Assembly: GCA_964036665.1 (NCBI GenBank)
Contig: OZ038526.1
Span: 33,542,001 to 33,606,000 of the forward strand
Length of the DNA stretch: 64,000 nt
Origin: Gordius sp. MW1
Taxonomy: Eukaryota > Nematomorpha > Gordioida > Gordea > Gordiidae
Reading direction: 5' to 3'
Under the pieces are notes generated by a model. That model did not search any database, was not told the DNA's origin, and worked only from the letters and a program-made list of their open reading frames with translations. This document shows positions 54,601 through 64,000 of this stretch, one piece after another; positions within the stretch are counted from its first letter, which is position 1, and each line of letters opens with the position of its first letter. The position numbers and the translations under genes are program-made.

Positions 54601-57600
54601 CGATTGCGTACATCTCAACCTTCATATATATCAAGAAATTTAAAGGACTATGCCTTATTTAATCACTTTTGCCTTAGGGTGTGTCTTAAGACGCGATTTT
54701 GAAGCGAAGCAAATATACCCGTTAACACCATTGATGCGTCTCGTTACGCGCGCCACTTTCATTTTTAAGCTTAATTTTATCATTTCAAGCGCAAGTTGCG
54801 CGATGCAAAATTTCAATTAATTATATTTTATAAACCAATAGAGTCAAAACCGTTTAATTGCAAAGCCTTGGGCCTGAATTTTTTTTTAGCGATTAACCGA
54901 TATTTCGCGATTAAACGATGGAAATAAACGTATATGTACATTATATTAAATATTCATTTCTTAAGCTTCGCAATAAAACTTTATATAATTATCTGGTTGA
55001 TTTAATGACTCGAAAATGTTTGTGAATATCCGATATTGACTATAAAGCGATTTGTCAATAAATGGTGTTTTTGTTATATTATCGTTTAAAAAAACAAAAT
55101 GGCGGTTAACTTCGCGATTAAAAGATTTCCGCGATAATCCGATTTGCGATTAAGAAGTTTCGATTGTATAAGTTTATCTGAAACAATTATTTACCCTCCT
55201 AGTTATTCCAATGGTCTGATAAAATTATAAACTATTTTCCACCTTGAAAGAGGTTAATATAAATCATAAAACAGTTTTTATTTTTAAAATAATTCTTCGG
55301 GTCAACCCACGTATAGAATCATCCAATCTTGAAAACTAAGCCACCAAATTATAGGCTTTTAGCTTAGTTTATGTAAGCAAAGCTAAAAAACGAGGTGTAT
55401 AGTCAACACTATCCACGACATCAAAACATTAATTATTAATGCACATATGAAGGCATTTATAAGTTTCAAAATAAACACTTGTAGTTAATTTTAAGTAAAA
55501 TATATCAAATGAGTGCTCTAAGCTTTTCCAAAACTTAAAACTGATCCACAAATAAATTTGTTCGGGGGTAAACCTTGTGTTTGTGTCGTGAAAACGGCCG
55601 GTTTTTTCAAGTCTACCTTTGGTTTTAGTCGACTAAACATAAACAGACCAAAGATTTTTTGGCCTATTTTTCCTAGTCGCATAAACAGGCCGAAGGTTTA
55701 ACCGAATGGTCTGGTAAGGCCTCGTCGACAGGTCGACCAAACAAAACCCAGCCGTTCGATTACGACACTACCTTGTATCTAGGCTCTTGGGAATGGTAAA
55801 AACTGGCTTCAGGGCACAATTGAACTGACGAAACGTTTATGGACCAAGCAGTAAAATCAATCAAGTCCGAACTGCATTTCAAGTTAGAAGAAGTGGAGAG
55901 AGGTTCGACTTGGTCATTAGTGTCACCTTTGGCTTCTAACTCGTTACTAGAGTTGGCGCGTTCTAGCGTCAAAATCACCGTATCTCCGTGGTAAAGGCTC
56001 GATGGGGCGGGTTTCTGAAGGGACTCCTTGTAAATAACTACTTCCATCCCTAGATGCCTTAACAAAGTTTCCAAAACAAAAATAGTAAGAGGAAAGGTTA
56101 AATTAAGATTTTCTCGGGGAATTATAAATGTCGGTTATAATTTTCGAGTAACACGCTAAAAAAGATAGGGATACATTTATAGCGTGTTGTAAAAACGGCT
56201 GGGTTTTGTTTGGTCGACCTTTAGTTTTAGTCGATTAAACATGAACAAACCAAAGATTTTCTGGCCTCTTTTTCTTAGCCGCATAAACACACCAAAGGTT
56301 TCACCACAAAATCTTTATTTAGGTTTAGTCGACTAAAACCAAAGATCGACCAAACAAAACCCAGCCGTTTTTACAACACTACTCACTCAATGTAAACACT
56401 TCCCAAATGGGTATCGTAAGCAGTGGAGGGAGGGGGTTTAGAGTAGCTGAGGTAGGGGGTAAAAATTCTCCCTTCTATAGGGGCGTGCGTACCCAGTGGT
56501 GTGACTTGAATCGCTATTTCTTTACCCTGTAAAATCCAAATATTTAGGCGAAATTTCATCTTTAATTCTGAAAATCATGTAAAATTTCTAAAAACAGAAT
56601 GTCGATTAAATAATTTAATTTAAATTGTAGCAAAGAATTGGGAGTTTTTAAAATTTTGAGCAAGATTTTAACATTACCAGATATATAAATCACGAAAACA
56701 AAATTGTGTTTCAATTCAACTTTTAACAACTTTTATTCCTCATTATAATTATAAACGTTTAGTGCTGTAAAAACGGCTGCGTTTTGTTTGGTCGACCTTT
56801 GAGTTTAGTCGACTAAAAGTAAAACAGACCAAACCTCTAGGCTTGGTCGAAATATGAAAAACAGACCAAACATTTAGTCGACTAAACATAAACAGACCAC
56901 AAGTTTCTGGTCTGTTTTCCTTAGTCGACCTCTAGACTGGGTAGAAATTTAAAATACAGCCCAGAGTCGACCATTATTCTTAGTGGAATTAAAAGTCAAC
57001 CAAACAAAACCCAGCCGTTTTTACAACACTACATAACATGATACATAAACGTCAAGCGCATTAGGTAATATAAATATGGGGAATAAAGGAATTTTAATTA
57101 TAACTTTATTTCAAAAATAATTTTACGAATCTATTTTCAATCTTGAAAAAGACTGGGGTTCCAACGGTTAAGTGTTGCTTGAAATATGCTTCTTTAAGGA
57201 ATTTCGGATTCTTGAGCAGGCCTGGTTCAATGTAAGTGTCTTCAAAGTGGAAAAACACCTAAATACGAATGTTAAAATATTTTATTTAAAAAAGGTTTAT
57301 TTGAAAATTAAACTTAAATATTTTGATCTGTCCTTCTTTTAGCTCGTTAAATTAATGTAATAGCATTCAATTCCTCAATTATCAATCAATATCTCGTCAA
57401 AAAATCATAGAATCAAAAGATTAAAAACAAAAATCTCATATATTTATGCAACTTTTCGCCAAAATAAAGCCAAATTTCTTGATAAAAAAAACGAAGTTAA
57501 AATAGAGTTGGGTAAACATAAAAAAAAACTAAATTTTGCTCACATAAATAAAGGGTTAAGAATAGGGAATAGTTTGGTAATGGCTTGGAGAGCTACAAAA

Positions 57601-59963
57601 TGAGTTATTCACACATTGTATTGCTATACAAATTCCGCCATTTAACATAACATATCAAATTTATAACCACATTTAATATGGATTGGGGTCTAATGGACCC
57701 CACTTGAACCACGGAATTTAAAGCTGAAGCGAGAAAAGTAGAGACTACAAGCAGATTTTATAATTAAAAAGTGACTAAACTTCTTATTAAAAATTCCTCA
57801 TTTAAATACTTTATGACTTTTGTTATTAATTAGTACATATATATACATAAAAATAAATTAGAAACAAATTAAATGAAAGTAAGTTTTGTAATAGTTAGCT
57901 AAATACCCCCCCCCCCCATTAATAGAAAAACAAACGAATTAGTTGCCAAGTTTTTTCCATTTTTTGCTCAGTTTAAGGCTCTAGTGCAGTATACCTACCT
58001 CTGATTCGGTAAGTGATTCATCAGCTTGAGATCTTTCATCAAGGTACGTTATTTTGCCAAAGCTTTCTTTCGATGAAGTTACATAGCCTCTAAGCAATTC
58101 CGGAGTGGCTGGTTGGCGAACTTCATTAGAAGCCTCCAGAGCTTGTCTAACGTTATATGCAGTTCTCTGTGCACCTGGGCTATTGTAAAAATTGCACTTT
58201 ATTTCCATAAATTATTTTTTCTTTTGGGGAAATTTAGATTTTGATTTCATTTTATAAAATTAACAAACTTATGCTTACAAATTTGGGTTTGTTACTTAAG
58301 AGCATGTACTACTTTCAGTTAAGTAATTATAAAGAGGAGCAAACAATCAAAAAATAAATAACACTTAGTTGCCACATTAAAATTTGGAACCATTTTTTGA
58401 TTTATGCATAGCACTAATTTAAAAATAAATTATATTTAACAGGTGTCATTTATGTTTTGAAAAAACATCTATTACATGATAAATGCCCTAAAAGACAAAT
58501 TAGAGGTACTATTCATAAATTAATTTAACCTAACTTAAACTTTAAGGTTATAATTGTTTTTGACAAAAATCAATAAGATCATTGTAAATAAATTTTTAAT
58601 GCAAAAAATTGATAACTTACAAGGGATAAGCTACAATATTGAAAAAAACCTTATCACCAACGTTTAGTTCTTCCATCTTTTGAATGTGAGATAAATCTTT
58701 GTAATCAAATGATAGTTTTTCCATTTGTCCATTAACTTGATATTTCAAAATTGCCTAAATGTTATTAAATTATGATTTAGAAGTGATCCTTAACAATCAT
58801 TTACCAAAATTTCTAAAAAAAAATAACTTAAAAATTATGTATATAAAATTATCAAATTTAGAATTGCTAATAATATCTTAAAATAGCAAAGGATTTTAGG
58901 ATAGAGTAACAACTCAAATTATGTATTAGTTAAAGCATTGAAAATTAAATGGAGAAACAGATAAAAAATAAATTACTTTATCATTTGATTTTTCATTAAT
59001 TAATTTTATAATTTTTCCTAACAAAGGAAATATTGATCGTTCTATACAAATATCACCAAGTAAAGCAACATTTTCAGCCTTTTTACAAAAATGAGCAGAT
59101 GAATAACTTTTTTTATATCCATTTGTTGAGCTATCCTCATCAAAGTTAAGACTTGAATAATGATTACCATCAGTGGTAATAGTGTAACTAACAAAATCTA
59201 TGAAAAGGTTAAAAATGTGATTCCTTTAATAAAAATTATAATTTACCTCCAACACATAGCTCTTTGATATAACCAATTACTGAATTTCTTTGAAAATATA
59301 AATTATCTTTTTTGCCCTGAGTTGTTTTATTTCCCTGACTCCATTTACTTTGTGCTTTTGTTGTCTCAACAACACTCTCTTCTCTGTATGCTTTAATAAA
59401 ACCATATTTATCCTACAAATAAACTTTATCATATAAAATATATGCCTTACATTTAATGACAAAACAGTTCCAAAATATATATATGAATTTGTTAAATCTA
59501 TATGAACACTGCTAATCAAATCATCATTTAATCTGTCATCCGAGCATGAAGTTGCATCCAATTTAGTATCATTAATATTAGCACTTTCCGGCTTTGTAAA
59601 GGAATGATAAGTTCTATGGTCAAAATCAGGCTTTTCAATATTATAATGGGTTTGATTAGAAATTTTCATTCCAGCAAACTGAGAATTATCAAATTTGGAT
59701 GAGTTAGAATGGCTTAATTGATTTGAATTATGATTGCTAAAGTGTTGATTATTTTCATTTACAAACTCATTTTGAGCAGAATATCCAATCACATTCTGAA
59801 TAAAATTATGACGGTTTTGAAATCCATACATATCATTTAGGGGCTTTACTTTTGGCGTATATTTGTTGTTTTCTTTCTGAAATAAAATAAAACAATTTTG
59901 GAAATTGAATAACAACTTGACAATATTTATTGATACCTTAAAGGGCCTTATAGGCTTGTCCAT
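47725..59963 (-). CDS. CSDE1: CSDE1/UNR-like multi-cold-shock-domain protein, 15 coding exons
   Basis: Minus-strand gene assembled by hand from GT-AG junctions. Exons (high to low): 59963-59937, 59876-59451, 59412-59247, 59197-58977, 58754-58621, 58179-57999, 57258-57127, 56526-56387, 56057-55772, 54358-54223, 52787-52110, 51640-51436, 50157-49929, 49055-48714, 48183-47725. They join in phase to 3,762 nt (1,253 codons plus stop) without internal stops. The product has repeated cold-shock folds, each with a G-x-V/I strand, an aromatic RNP-like block (NDKYGFIKA, VFFHFED, FYFRDL), an L-x-x-GD-x-V/ F block and an A-x-x-V strand. CSDE1/UNR is a cytoplasmic single-strand RNA-binding translation and mRNA-stability regulator built of canonical and degenerate cold-shock domains (roughly 800-1,000 residues in animals). 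This one is longer. Orthology is inferred, not searched. Confidence 0.7.
48208..48370 (+). repeat. gggcgtagcc G-rich dispersed repeat, copy 1 (intron 14)
   Basis: Starts acatgggcgtagccgggggg, then ggcgg and cagg, and an AT-rich middle with tggatgaaatttcgaaaaat. It matches the reverse complement of 53,280-53,437. Confidence 0.6.
50193..50384. mobile_element. GTGTTGTAA MITE, copy 1 (intron 12)
   Basis: Palindromic element with ends gtgttgtaaaaag / ttacaacac and internal gtcgactaaac, gaccaaagg motifs. It is flanked by TA-like dinucleotides and lies 35 bp from the acceptor of exon 13. Confidence 0.8.
50406..50724. mobile_element. pogo/Tigger-like MITE, copy 1 (intron 12)
   Basis: TA-flanked, with inverted ends CAGTCAAAACCGTTTAATTG / ttgcgattaagaagtttcgactg. 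The CAGTC(A/G)AAAC end with a TA target is typical of pogo/Tigger-type elements. Copy 2 is at 54,841-55,166. Confidence 0.8.
50740..50878. mobile_element. GTGTTGTAA MITE, copy 2 (intron 12)
   Basis: Ends gttgtaaaaag / tttttacaacac with the same interior as copy 1, and shares its left flank tactacgtcatactag. Confidence 0.8.
51106..51307. mobile_element. GTGTTGTAA MITE, copy 3 (intron 12)
   Basis: Ends gtcttgtaaaaaggg / cgtttttacaacac with inverted gtcgactaa-type interior. It lies 128 bp into the intron after exon 12. Confidence 0.8.
52110..56057 (-). CDS. CSDE1-like exons 9-11: degenerate domains and long linker
   Basis: Exon 9 (55,772-56,057) has LYHGDTVILTLERANSSNEL and DFTAWSINVSSVQLCPEASF. 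Exon 10 (54,223-54,358) has RNFGCRDLIVTLDQSEGGQR and YYVAPLKHGEI. Exon 11 (52,110-52,787, 678 nt, the longest) begins SPGGNMIETFEVTLGR. It holds a GRDFGIIYLSLEELFAK block resembling an RNP segment, then a charged linker with few motifs (about residues 720-843). The exon 9 donor (AAG|GTAGTGTCG) is largely made of MITE sequence. Confidence 0.65.
53280..53437 (-). repeat. gggcgtagcc G-rich dispersed repeat, copy 2 (intron 10)
   Basis: On the minus strand: acacgggcgcgtagccaagg, a G-run, cagccctaaatctaagaatt, aaaatttcaaaaaatgttta, ttgcccctcccta. It has the same order as 48,208-48,370. Confidence 0.6.
54015..54150. mobile_element. GTGTTGTAA MITE, copy 4, right end lost (intron 10)
   Basis: It starts gtgttgcaaaaagacctggg, has ggccgactaaacaaaaacag, and ends without a clear right TIR. 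It lies ~70 bp after the donor of exon 10. Confidence 0.65.
54411..54558. mobile_element. GTGTTGTAA MITE, copy 5 (intron 9)
   Basis: Ends atgttgtaaaaacggctggg / ggtttttttacaacac. It lies 52 bp upstream of the acceptor of exon 10. Confidence 0.85.
54841..55166. mobile_element. pogo/Tigger-like MITE, copy 2 (intron 9)
   Basis: Same order as copy 1: gagtcaaaaccgtttaattg, gcgattaaccgatatttcgc, ataatccgatttgcgattaa, gaagtttcgattg. TA lies on both sides. Confidence 0.8.
55583..55768. mobile_element. GTGTTGTAA MITE, copy 6, abutting the exon 9 donor
   Basis: Ends gtgtcgtgaaaacggccgg / gattacgacac, followed by TA (55,769-55,770) and then exon 9 at 55,772. The donor reads G (host), TA (target), GTG (element end). 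Confidence 0.85.
56184..56379. mobile_element. GTGTTGTAA MITE, copy 7, touching the exon 8 donor
   Basis: Ends gtgttgtaaaaacggctggg / ccagccgtttttacaacac. The following TA (56,380-56,381) supplies the sixth intron base of the exon 8 donor. Confidence 0.88.
56387..58179 (-). CDS. CSDE1-like exons 6-8: the best-preserved cold-shock domain
   Basis: Exon 6 (57,999-58,179) closes domain 2 with GAQRTAYNVRQ, then opens the next with LLRGYVTSSKESFGKITYLD. Exon 7 (57,127-57,258) gives VFFHFEDTYIEP and LTVGTPVFFKIENRF. Exon 8 (56,387-56,526) gives GKEIAIQVTPLG. The order RGYV...GKI...FFHF...VGTPVFF...AIQV matches a canonical cold-shock domain and is the strongest link to UNR. Exon 8 continues with EGRIFTPYLSYSKP, a degenerate next domain. 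The exon 8 donor ATTGA|GTGAGT touches a MITE at its sixth intron base. Confidence 0.75.
56762..57029. mobile_element. GTGTTGTAA MITE, copy 8 (intron 7)
   Basis: Ends gtgctgtaaaaacggctgcg / ccagccgtttttacaacac. It is longer than the others through an internal duplication of the gtcgactaaa...gaccaaa part. It lies 97 bp after the donor of exon 7. Confidence 0.85.
58621..59412 (-). CDS. CSDE1-like exons 3-5: cold-shock domains 1 and 2
   Basis: Exon 3 (59,247-59,412) continues domain 1 with DKYGFIKAYREESV (RNP1-like) and DNLYFQRNSVIGYIKELCVG, with an unusually long loop between. Exon 4 (58,977-59,197) holds FVSYTITTDGNHYSSL, then SAHFCKKAENVALLGDICIE and begins domain 2 with LLGKIIKLINEKSND. Exon 5 (58,621-58,754) gives FDYKDLSHIQKMEELNVGDK and VFFNIVAYP. 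Phases are 0, 1, 0 and 2 at the successive borders, and all junctions are GT-AG (acceptors TTTGTAG, TTCATAG, CATTTAG). Confidence 0.7.
59451..59963 (-). CDS. CSDE1-like exons 1-2: start and disordered N-terminus
   Basis: Exon 1 (59,937-59,963) encodes MDKPIRPFK from an ATG in context aaaATGG, donor AAG|GTATCA. Exon 2 (59,451-59,876; acceptor TTTATTTCAG) encodes residues 10-151, rich in Asn, Ser and His (HFSNHNSNQLSHSNSSKFDN) and likely disordered. Its end, YIYFGTVLSLN, is the first strand of cold-shock domain 1. The donor is AAT|GTAAGG. An upstream non-coding exon cannot be excluded. 59,964-60,100 would hold the promoter or 5' UTR, and no TATA box stands out. Confidence 0.65.
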
Positions 59964-60931
59964 TTTCCAGATTTTCCGTCAAGCCTTTTCAAATTAACGC
60001 TACTCGAACCCCGCTGACTCGAAAATCTGTCATTAGTAACACGAACAAATCTTCAATTGATTTTAGTTTTTAACATTGTTTATAATTAATAATATAGTCC
60101 AATTTTAAATATCGCTGTTATTAAAAAATGTAGCACATAGGACGTTATATTGAGATCAGTATTCCGGCATTGATGGCCTTGCTATCCCCCACAATATCTA
60201 TAATAATCATATGCATTAAAAAATAAACAAGTGTTATGCAATTATACAGGTAAAGGTAATTAAGCTATCCGATTAAGTTTTTGTATATAAGTTGAATATT
60301 ATAGATTGGTGAAAATTCTATAGGTGACGACGGATCGTAAAAATTAAAAAAGTCCTTCGAAAAGGTGCGAAGAGCTATTTATACAGTTAAAATTGCTTAA
60401 GTGAAGATCGCTTGCTTGGCCTTAGATTTACAAAAAAAATTATTTAGGCGATTTTCAACACTTGTAAATTTAATTTTTAAAACCTTTTACGCCCAAGTTA
60501 TTTTGATCATTATAGACTTTTATTTTTTTAAATATATAATACAATCATTAATATTGTCAAAGGAATATATGAGTTTTCAAAATTTGGAACACAAGTAATT
60601 ATATGCACTTTATGATGTAAGAAAGATTGGGCTGACAGTTGCTTATCTTTGACAATATTTTCAGTAAGAATATATTTAAAATCTTACAGTAATTGTAATA
60701 TACATTATATGATGTTTAATTGTTGTTTAGGAAACCTAAACTGGAGATTTGGAACAATAGTGCCATTTATTACATTTTAATATTATTGTAGCTTAACAAT
60801 AATTGAAAAACTCACTTTTAAGCACATTGTTTGATTTCAAAAGTTAATATAAAATTAGACACTTTATAATTAAATACATAAATTTAAACAAAATATTGTA
60901 CAATAAATTTAATACATTCATTTAAGAATTC
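59964..60931. other. Region upstream of the CSDE1-like gene
   Basis: It should contain the promoter of the minus-strand gene. No clear core-promoter motif was seen. A short plus frame at 60,401-60,598 is AT-rich and unrecognised. Confidence 0.5.
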
Positions 60932-60935
60932 TTAA

Positions 60936-62579
60936 CACTCCGTTGGCTAGGTGGGGTCTCACAAGACCCCAAGCGGTTTATAAATGTTGTACAAATTAAG
61001 TTAGTGATTGTTATAATTTCATTTTTTCAGTAGCTTAATAAAATTTATTCTAGAATATCTCTGCAAAATTTGGCTCGTTTTTATCCAGTAGTTTTTAAGA
61101 TACGGCGTGTTTTAGATGCCCGGGGTCGTCCAGGACCTCACGTTCCACAATAGGAAAAAAAAAAATTTTTCCAAAATTTTTTTTTTAAATATAATATTAA
61201 AAAGCATTATTATAAACCTATTTGTGAAAAAAAATTTTATAAACATTTTATTTTCTTTGAGATATTTACATTTTAAACTCAGATTTTAACATGTTTATTT
61301 TTCCTCGTGGTATTTCAATGTGCTAATTTGTGTAAATTTTCCTGTGCACTTAGATATTTCAACATGTCTAACATTAAAAAGTGCTATATATATATTATTT
61401 TTTGTCTGAAAATGGTATATAAATATAAAAATATAACATTTTATCATGTTGTCATAAATAAATAATCATATATTAGTTTAAGGAGTTTATACCTATAGTA
61501 ATTATTATTGTAGCTTAGGATTAAATAGACTAAAAGATCATAAATAATAAATGTCTGTTTATAAAGTAACTGAATTAAAACTTTCCAAATCATATTTGAT
61601 ATTTCATATGTGTATGAAGTGTCATTTTATGAAAAATTGACTGTTTTTATAGCCCTACATAATGTTTGTTTTAAGATACTACATGAAGATTAATTTCATA
61701 TTCTCAAATTTAACCTTCTAACATTTATTTCTATTGTAAAAATATAAAACTAGTTGAAAAATTATTTAAAAAATGTATCAATAAGAATAGAAAACTTTCT
61801 GTCTCAAAAAAAAGGGTCAAAATTTGCTTTAGTTTAGACAACTCTATTTTTTATTTTTAGGTTTTTTTTAAGCCAAATGTAAAAAATCATAAACTTTTAT
61901 TACCAATGTTCATTTATAAACTAACTTTTTTAAAATTTATCTTTTCAAACTAAAAAATTTTTTAATTTTAAACTAACAAAACATGTAGGAAATCTCATTT
62001 TTTACACAAAATTCACTATTTTTAAAGCCTCATAAAATTTTTGTTTTAAGATTTTACAATTAGATTTTTTCCTATTCTTAATTCTAACCTTCTATAATGA
62101 ATTTCTATTAAAAAAAATTTAATTGAAGTCCAAAAATTAGAAAAATAATGGCTTAGAACAGTAGTAACTTTTTGCCCTAAAAAAACGTAGGGCCGAAAAT
62201 TCCCTAAGTTTGGACATCTCTATTATTTTTGTTTTTAGGTTTTTTTATGCCAAATTTTTTATAGTTTTAGCTCCAACCTTATTTTATATGATCTTATAAA
62301 TTAAATTATGGAATTGGAGAAAAAAAATTTGTTATGAATAAATATAGTCACATAGGGGGAAATTTTGGGGGTTGCACTAATTGTAATTATAAAATTATAA
62401 TCCCTTGTTCAAATACCCAAAGTAATATATAAATTTACAGATAAGAGTTGTAGTATTATGCTTTTAAAATTTGAAAAGTTTATATTACAATACAACCAAG
62501 TTATAGCTATTTAAAAGTTTGGGGCTTTTAAGACCCCCTTTACCATCCGTGTTAGGATTCTAGCCTGGCCAACGGAGTG
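60936..62579. mobile_element. TTAA-flanked non-autonomous DNA transposon, copy 2
   Basis: Intact TTAA on both sides (60,932-60,935 and 62,580-62,583). Ends CACTCCGTTGGCTAGG / CCTGGCCAACGGAGTG differ at one base. A second hairpin, ggggtctcacaagacccc, lies just inside the left end. The interior is AT-rich with no transposase. It is 1,644 bp and colinear with the copy at 16,952-18,314. Confidence 0.88.
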
Positions 62580-63373
62580 TTAATAAGCATTTGATGGTTT
62601 TTAAGTATAATTAAAGGTCAAACTCTCCAAATTTTTTCATCTTTTAGAACATGTTTGCACATTTGGCTAATGTACAAAATCCCATTTGTGCTTTTTCTTT
62701 GCTTGGTATTTCCTCAGCTTAGTTAATCATCGTTTTCGTCACCAACACAAGTATCTGCTACCAAAAACTCTGAAAAAATTATAAATAAAGTGTAAAATTA
62801 CATATTTCGTCTATAATTCTTAGGTATGATTAAATAATATTGGATAATATGTTTTCACCTTAATATAAAGCTGTCACGAAATCATTACCCATTTCATTGT
62901 TTTAGTATAATAATGGATGTTATTCCTAGTGCCTAATCTTTGGATCGAACTAGAATCCGGAATGCCAAAGAGTTTTTTTAATTACTAGCTTACTTGGCAA
63001 ACGTTCTTTTGTGTGTGTAGGGATGTGATTATGATTGAAATAGGAATCAAGCATTGTGACAATTATTGCCCTATAAAATGGCAATACACAAATTTTTATC
63101 CTTTATACTTTGTTAAATTAGCAAACATATTTAAAATTTCATTTTTTTGATATTATTCCTCTTTAGCCACCACAAACAAACTGGATGGTTTACACGCGAG
63201 AACATGCCACGTATGGCTATCCGTGGGAAAAGCATGGTGTGCCCAAATCTAAGCCACAAATAGACATCGTTCAGCCTTGCGCCTTATTGATTGTTATTGC
63301 GAATCCACTCTAATTGGAAATTGACGTTTTAATTCAGTCGGCATATCTGTGGGAATCGTAGGGATTCGTGGCA

Positions 63374-63494
63374 GTCCATAGACTAGATAGGCTGCTCATG
63401 CCATATGTTCCATATGGCAAATTGTGTGTCAAATTTTTTGCCATTTTGAAGACTACAACTAGTGTATTTCAACTTTGACATTTTGCGCTCCATT
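63374..63494 (-). repeat. Dispersed repeat, copy 2 (inverted relative to 42,392)
   Basis: Reverse complement carries gcgcaaaatgtcaaa, gtcttcaaaatggc, ccatatggaacatatggcat and gagcagcctatctagtctat. 62,584-63,373 and 63,495-63,860 have no recognised feature. Confidence 0.75.
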
Positions 63495-63860
63495 TTGTTC
63501 CAACAGATGAAGTCGGGATAAATAATACTATTTCCATGTACTATTTTATAATACATATCATATTAGGTTCCCAATGAAAAATCTCCAGCTTCTCAAAACA
63601 TGGATTCATAATATCAAAAGGGAGTTTGTATTAACAATATTCTAGATCTAGAGTATGCTCTTATCATTTTACCCAAGAAATGTTCTATCCAACTTCAACA
63701 GACTATCATCAATTAAGCCATTCCAACAATCTTTGATTTTCCAGCACAGGTAAACCTATAAATCTTTATTTATTGCTTTAATTAAGATTATTATTTACAA
63801 CACTAATATTATATTATTTATTCTTATTTTAATAATTTGTAACTAATAAATTTACTATAG

Positions 63861-63998
63861 AAAAAAATAGAAAGAAGACAGATTTATAATTCTAAGGCCA
63901 CTCCTTTAAAGGACATTTCTAATTCACCTATTAAGAAAAAGAAAAAGAAACAAATTGCTCTTTCAGAAAAAGATCAATCAGATAAAGTTTATAATTAG
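63861..63998 (+). CDS. Possible 3' coding exon, Lys-rich
   Basis: After an acceptor-like tttactatag, 45 codons are open to TAG at 63,996-63,998. They include DISNSPIKKKKKKQIALSEK, a strongly basic, nuclear-localisation-like run. No family is recognised. An upstream donor-like cacag|gtaaac at 63,749/63,750 would pair with it, but the frame upstream contains a stop at 63,713-63,715 in the required phase, so any joining exon must be very short or different. Low-confidence call from sequence composition and splice-like borders only. Confidence 0.25.
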   Translation, partial: KKIERRQIYNSKATPLKDISNSPIKKKKKKQIALSEKDQSDKVYN

Positions 63999-64000
63999 TA

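Noticed and set aside
59277..59450. Continuation of exon 2 frame through to 59,277
   Set aside because: A GT donor at 59,450 and TTTGTAG acceptor restore the cold-shock motif (GTVLSLN + DKYGFIKA). The continuous frame loses it.
63655..63749. First coding exon (ATG at 63,655) of a plus-strand gene
   Set aside because: It ends in a plausible donor, but its phase leads straight to a stop in the candidate exon at 63,861. The two cannot be joined.

Overview
The window is eukaryotic: AT-rich DNA, one gene split by short GT-AG introns, and a very high density of transposable elements. A homologue of the multi-cold-shock-domain protein CSDE1/UNR, together with R2-type LINE, Gypsy, hAT, piggyBac-type and pogo-type remnants, points to a metazoan, most likely an invertebrate. 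No bacterial-type operon, CRISPR array or rRNA is present.

Layout. 0-6 kb: a short tandem repeat, an RTE-like LINE tail, a decayed R2-like LINE with a restriction-like endonuclease (minus strand), and a Gypsy RT fragment. 6-21.3 kb: nested non-coding repeats. These are a hairpin-unit satellite element (6.08-9.9 kb), a G-rich higher-order array with a ~444-bp period (10.0-13.8 kb), and a 7.5-kb inverted-repeat-bounded structure (13.8-21.3 kb). The 7.5-kb structure has absorbed a hAT deletion derivative, a TTAA-flanked non-autonomous element, and a hAT-like element that itself carries a reversed copy of the satellite element. 22.06-38.93 kb: one Gypsy provirus (family B, minus strand, 180-bp LTRs) filled with about 14.4 kb of rearranged, nearly identical copies of a second Gypsy (family A), in tandem LTR-sharing and head-to-head orientations. 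38.9-47.7 kb: a hAT with 8-bp target duplication and mirrored minisatellite arms, and a piggyBac with intact ends and a broken transposase. 47.7-60.0 kb: the only convincing host gene, minus strand, 15 inferred coding exons (1,253 codons), with many MITEs in its introns. 60-64 kb: a second TTAA-flanked element and a possible coding exon of another gene at the right edge.

Working relationships. Apart from the CSDE1/UNR-like gene, almost everything is mobile DNA. Most transposon proteins are broken. Family A retains one uninterrupted protease-RT-RNase H-integrase frame and one gag-to-integrase copy that differs by a single extra A in a homopolymer. Two introns of the host gene have splice donors that abut a MITE end, so the mobile DNA may affect its splicing.

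Limits: exon joins, family names and repeat relationships were read by eye, without alignment or database search.
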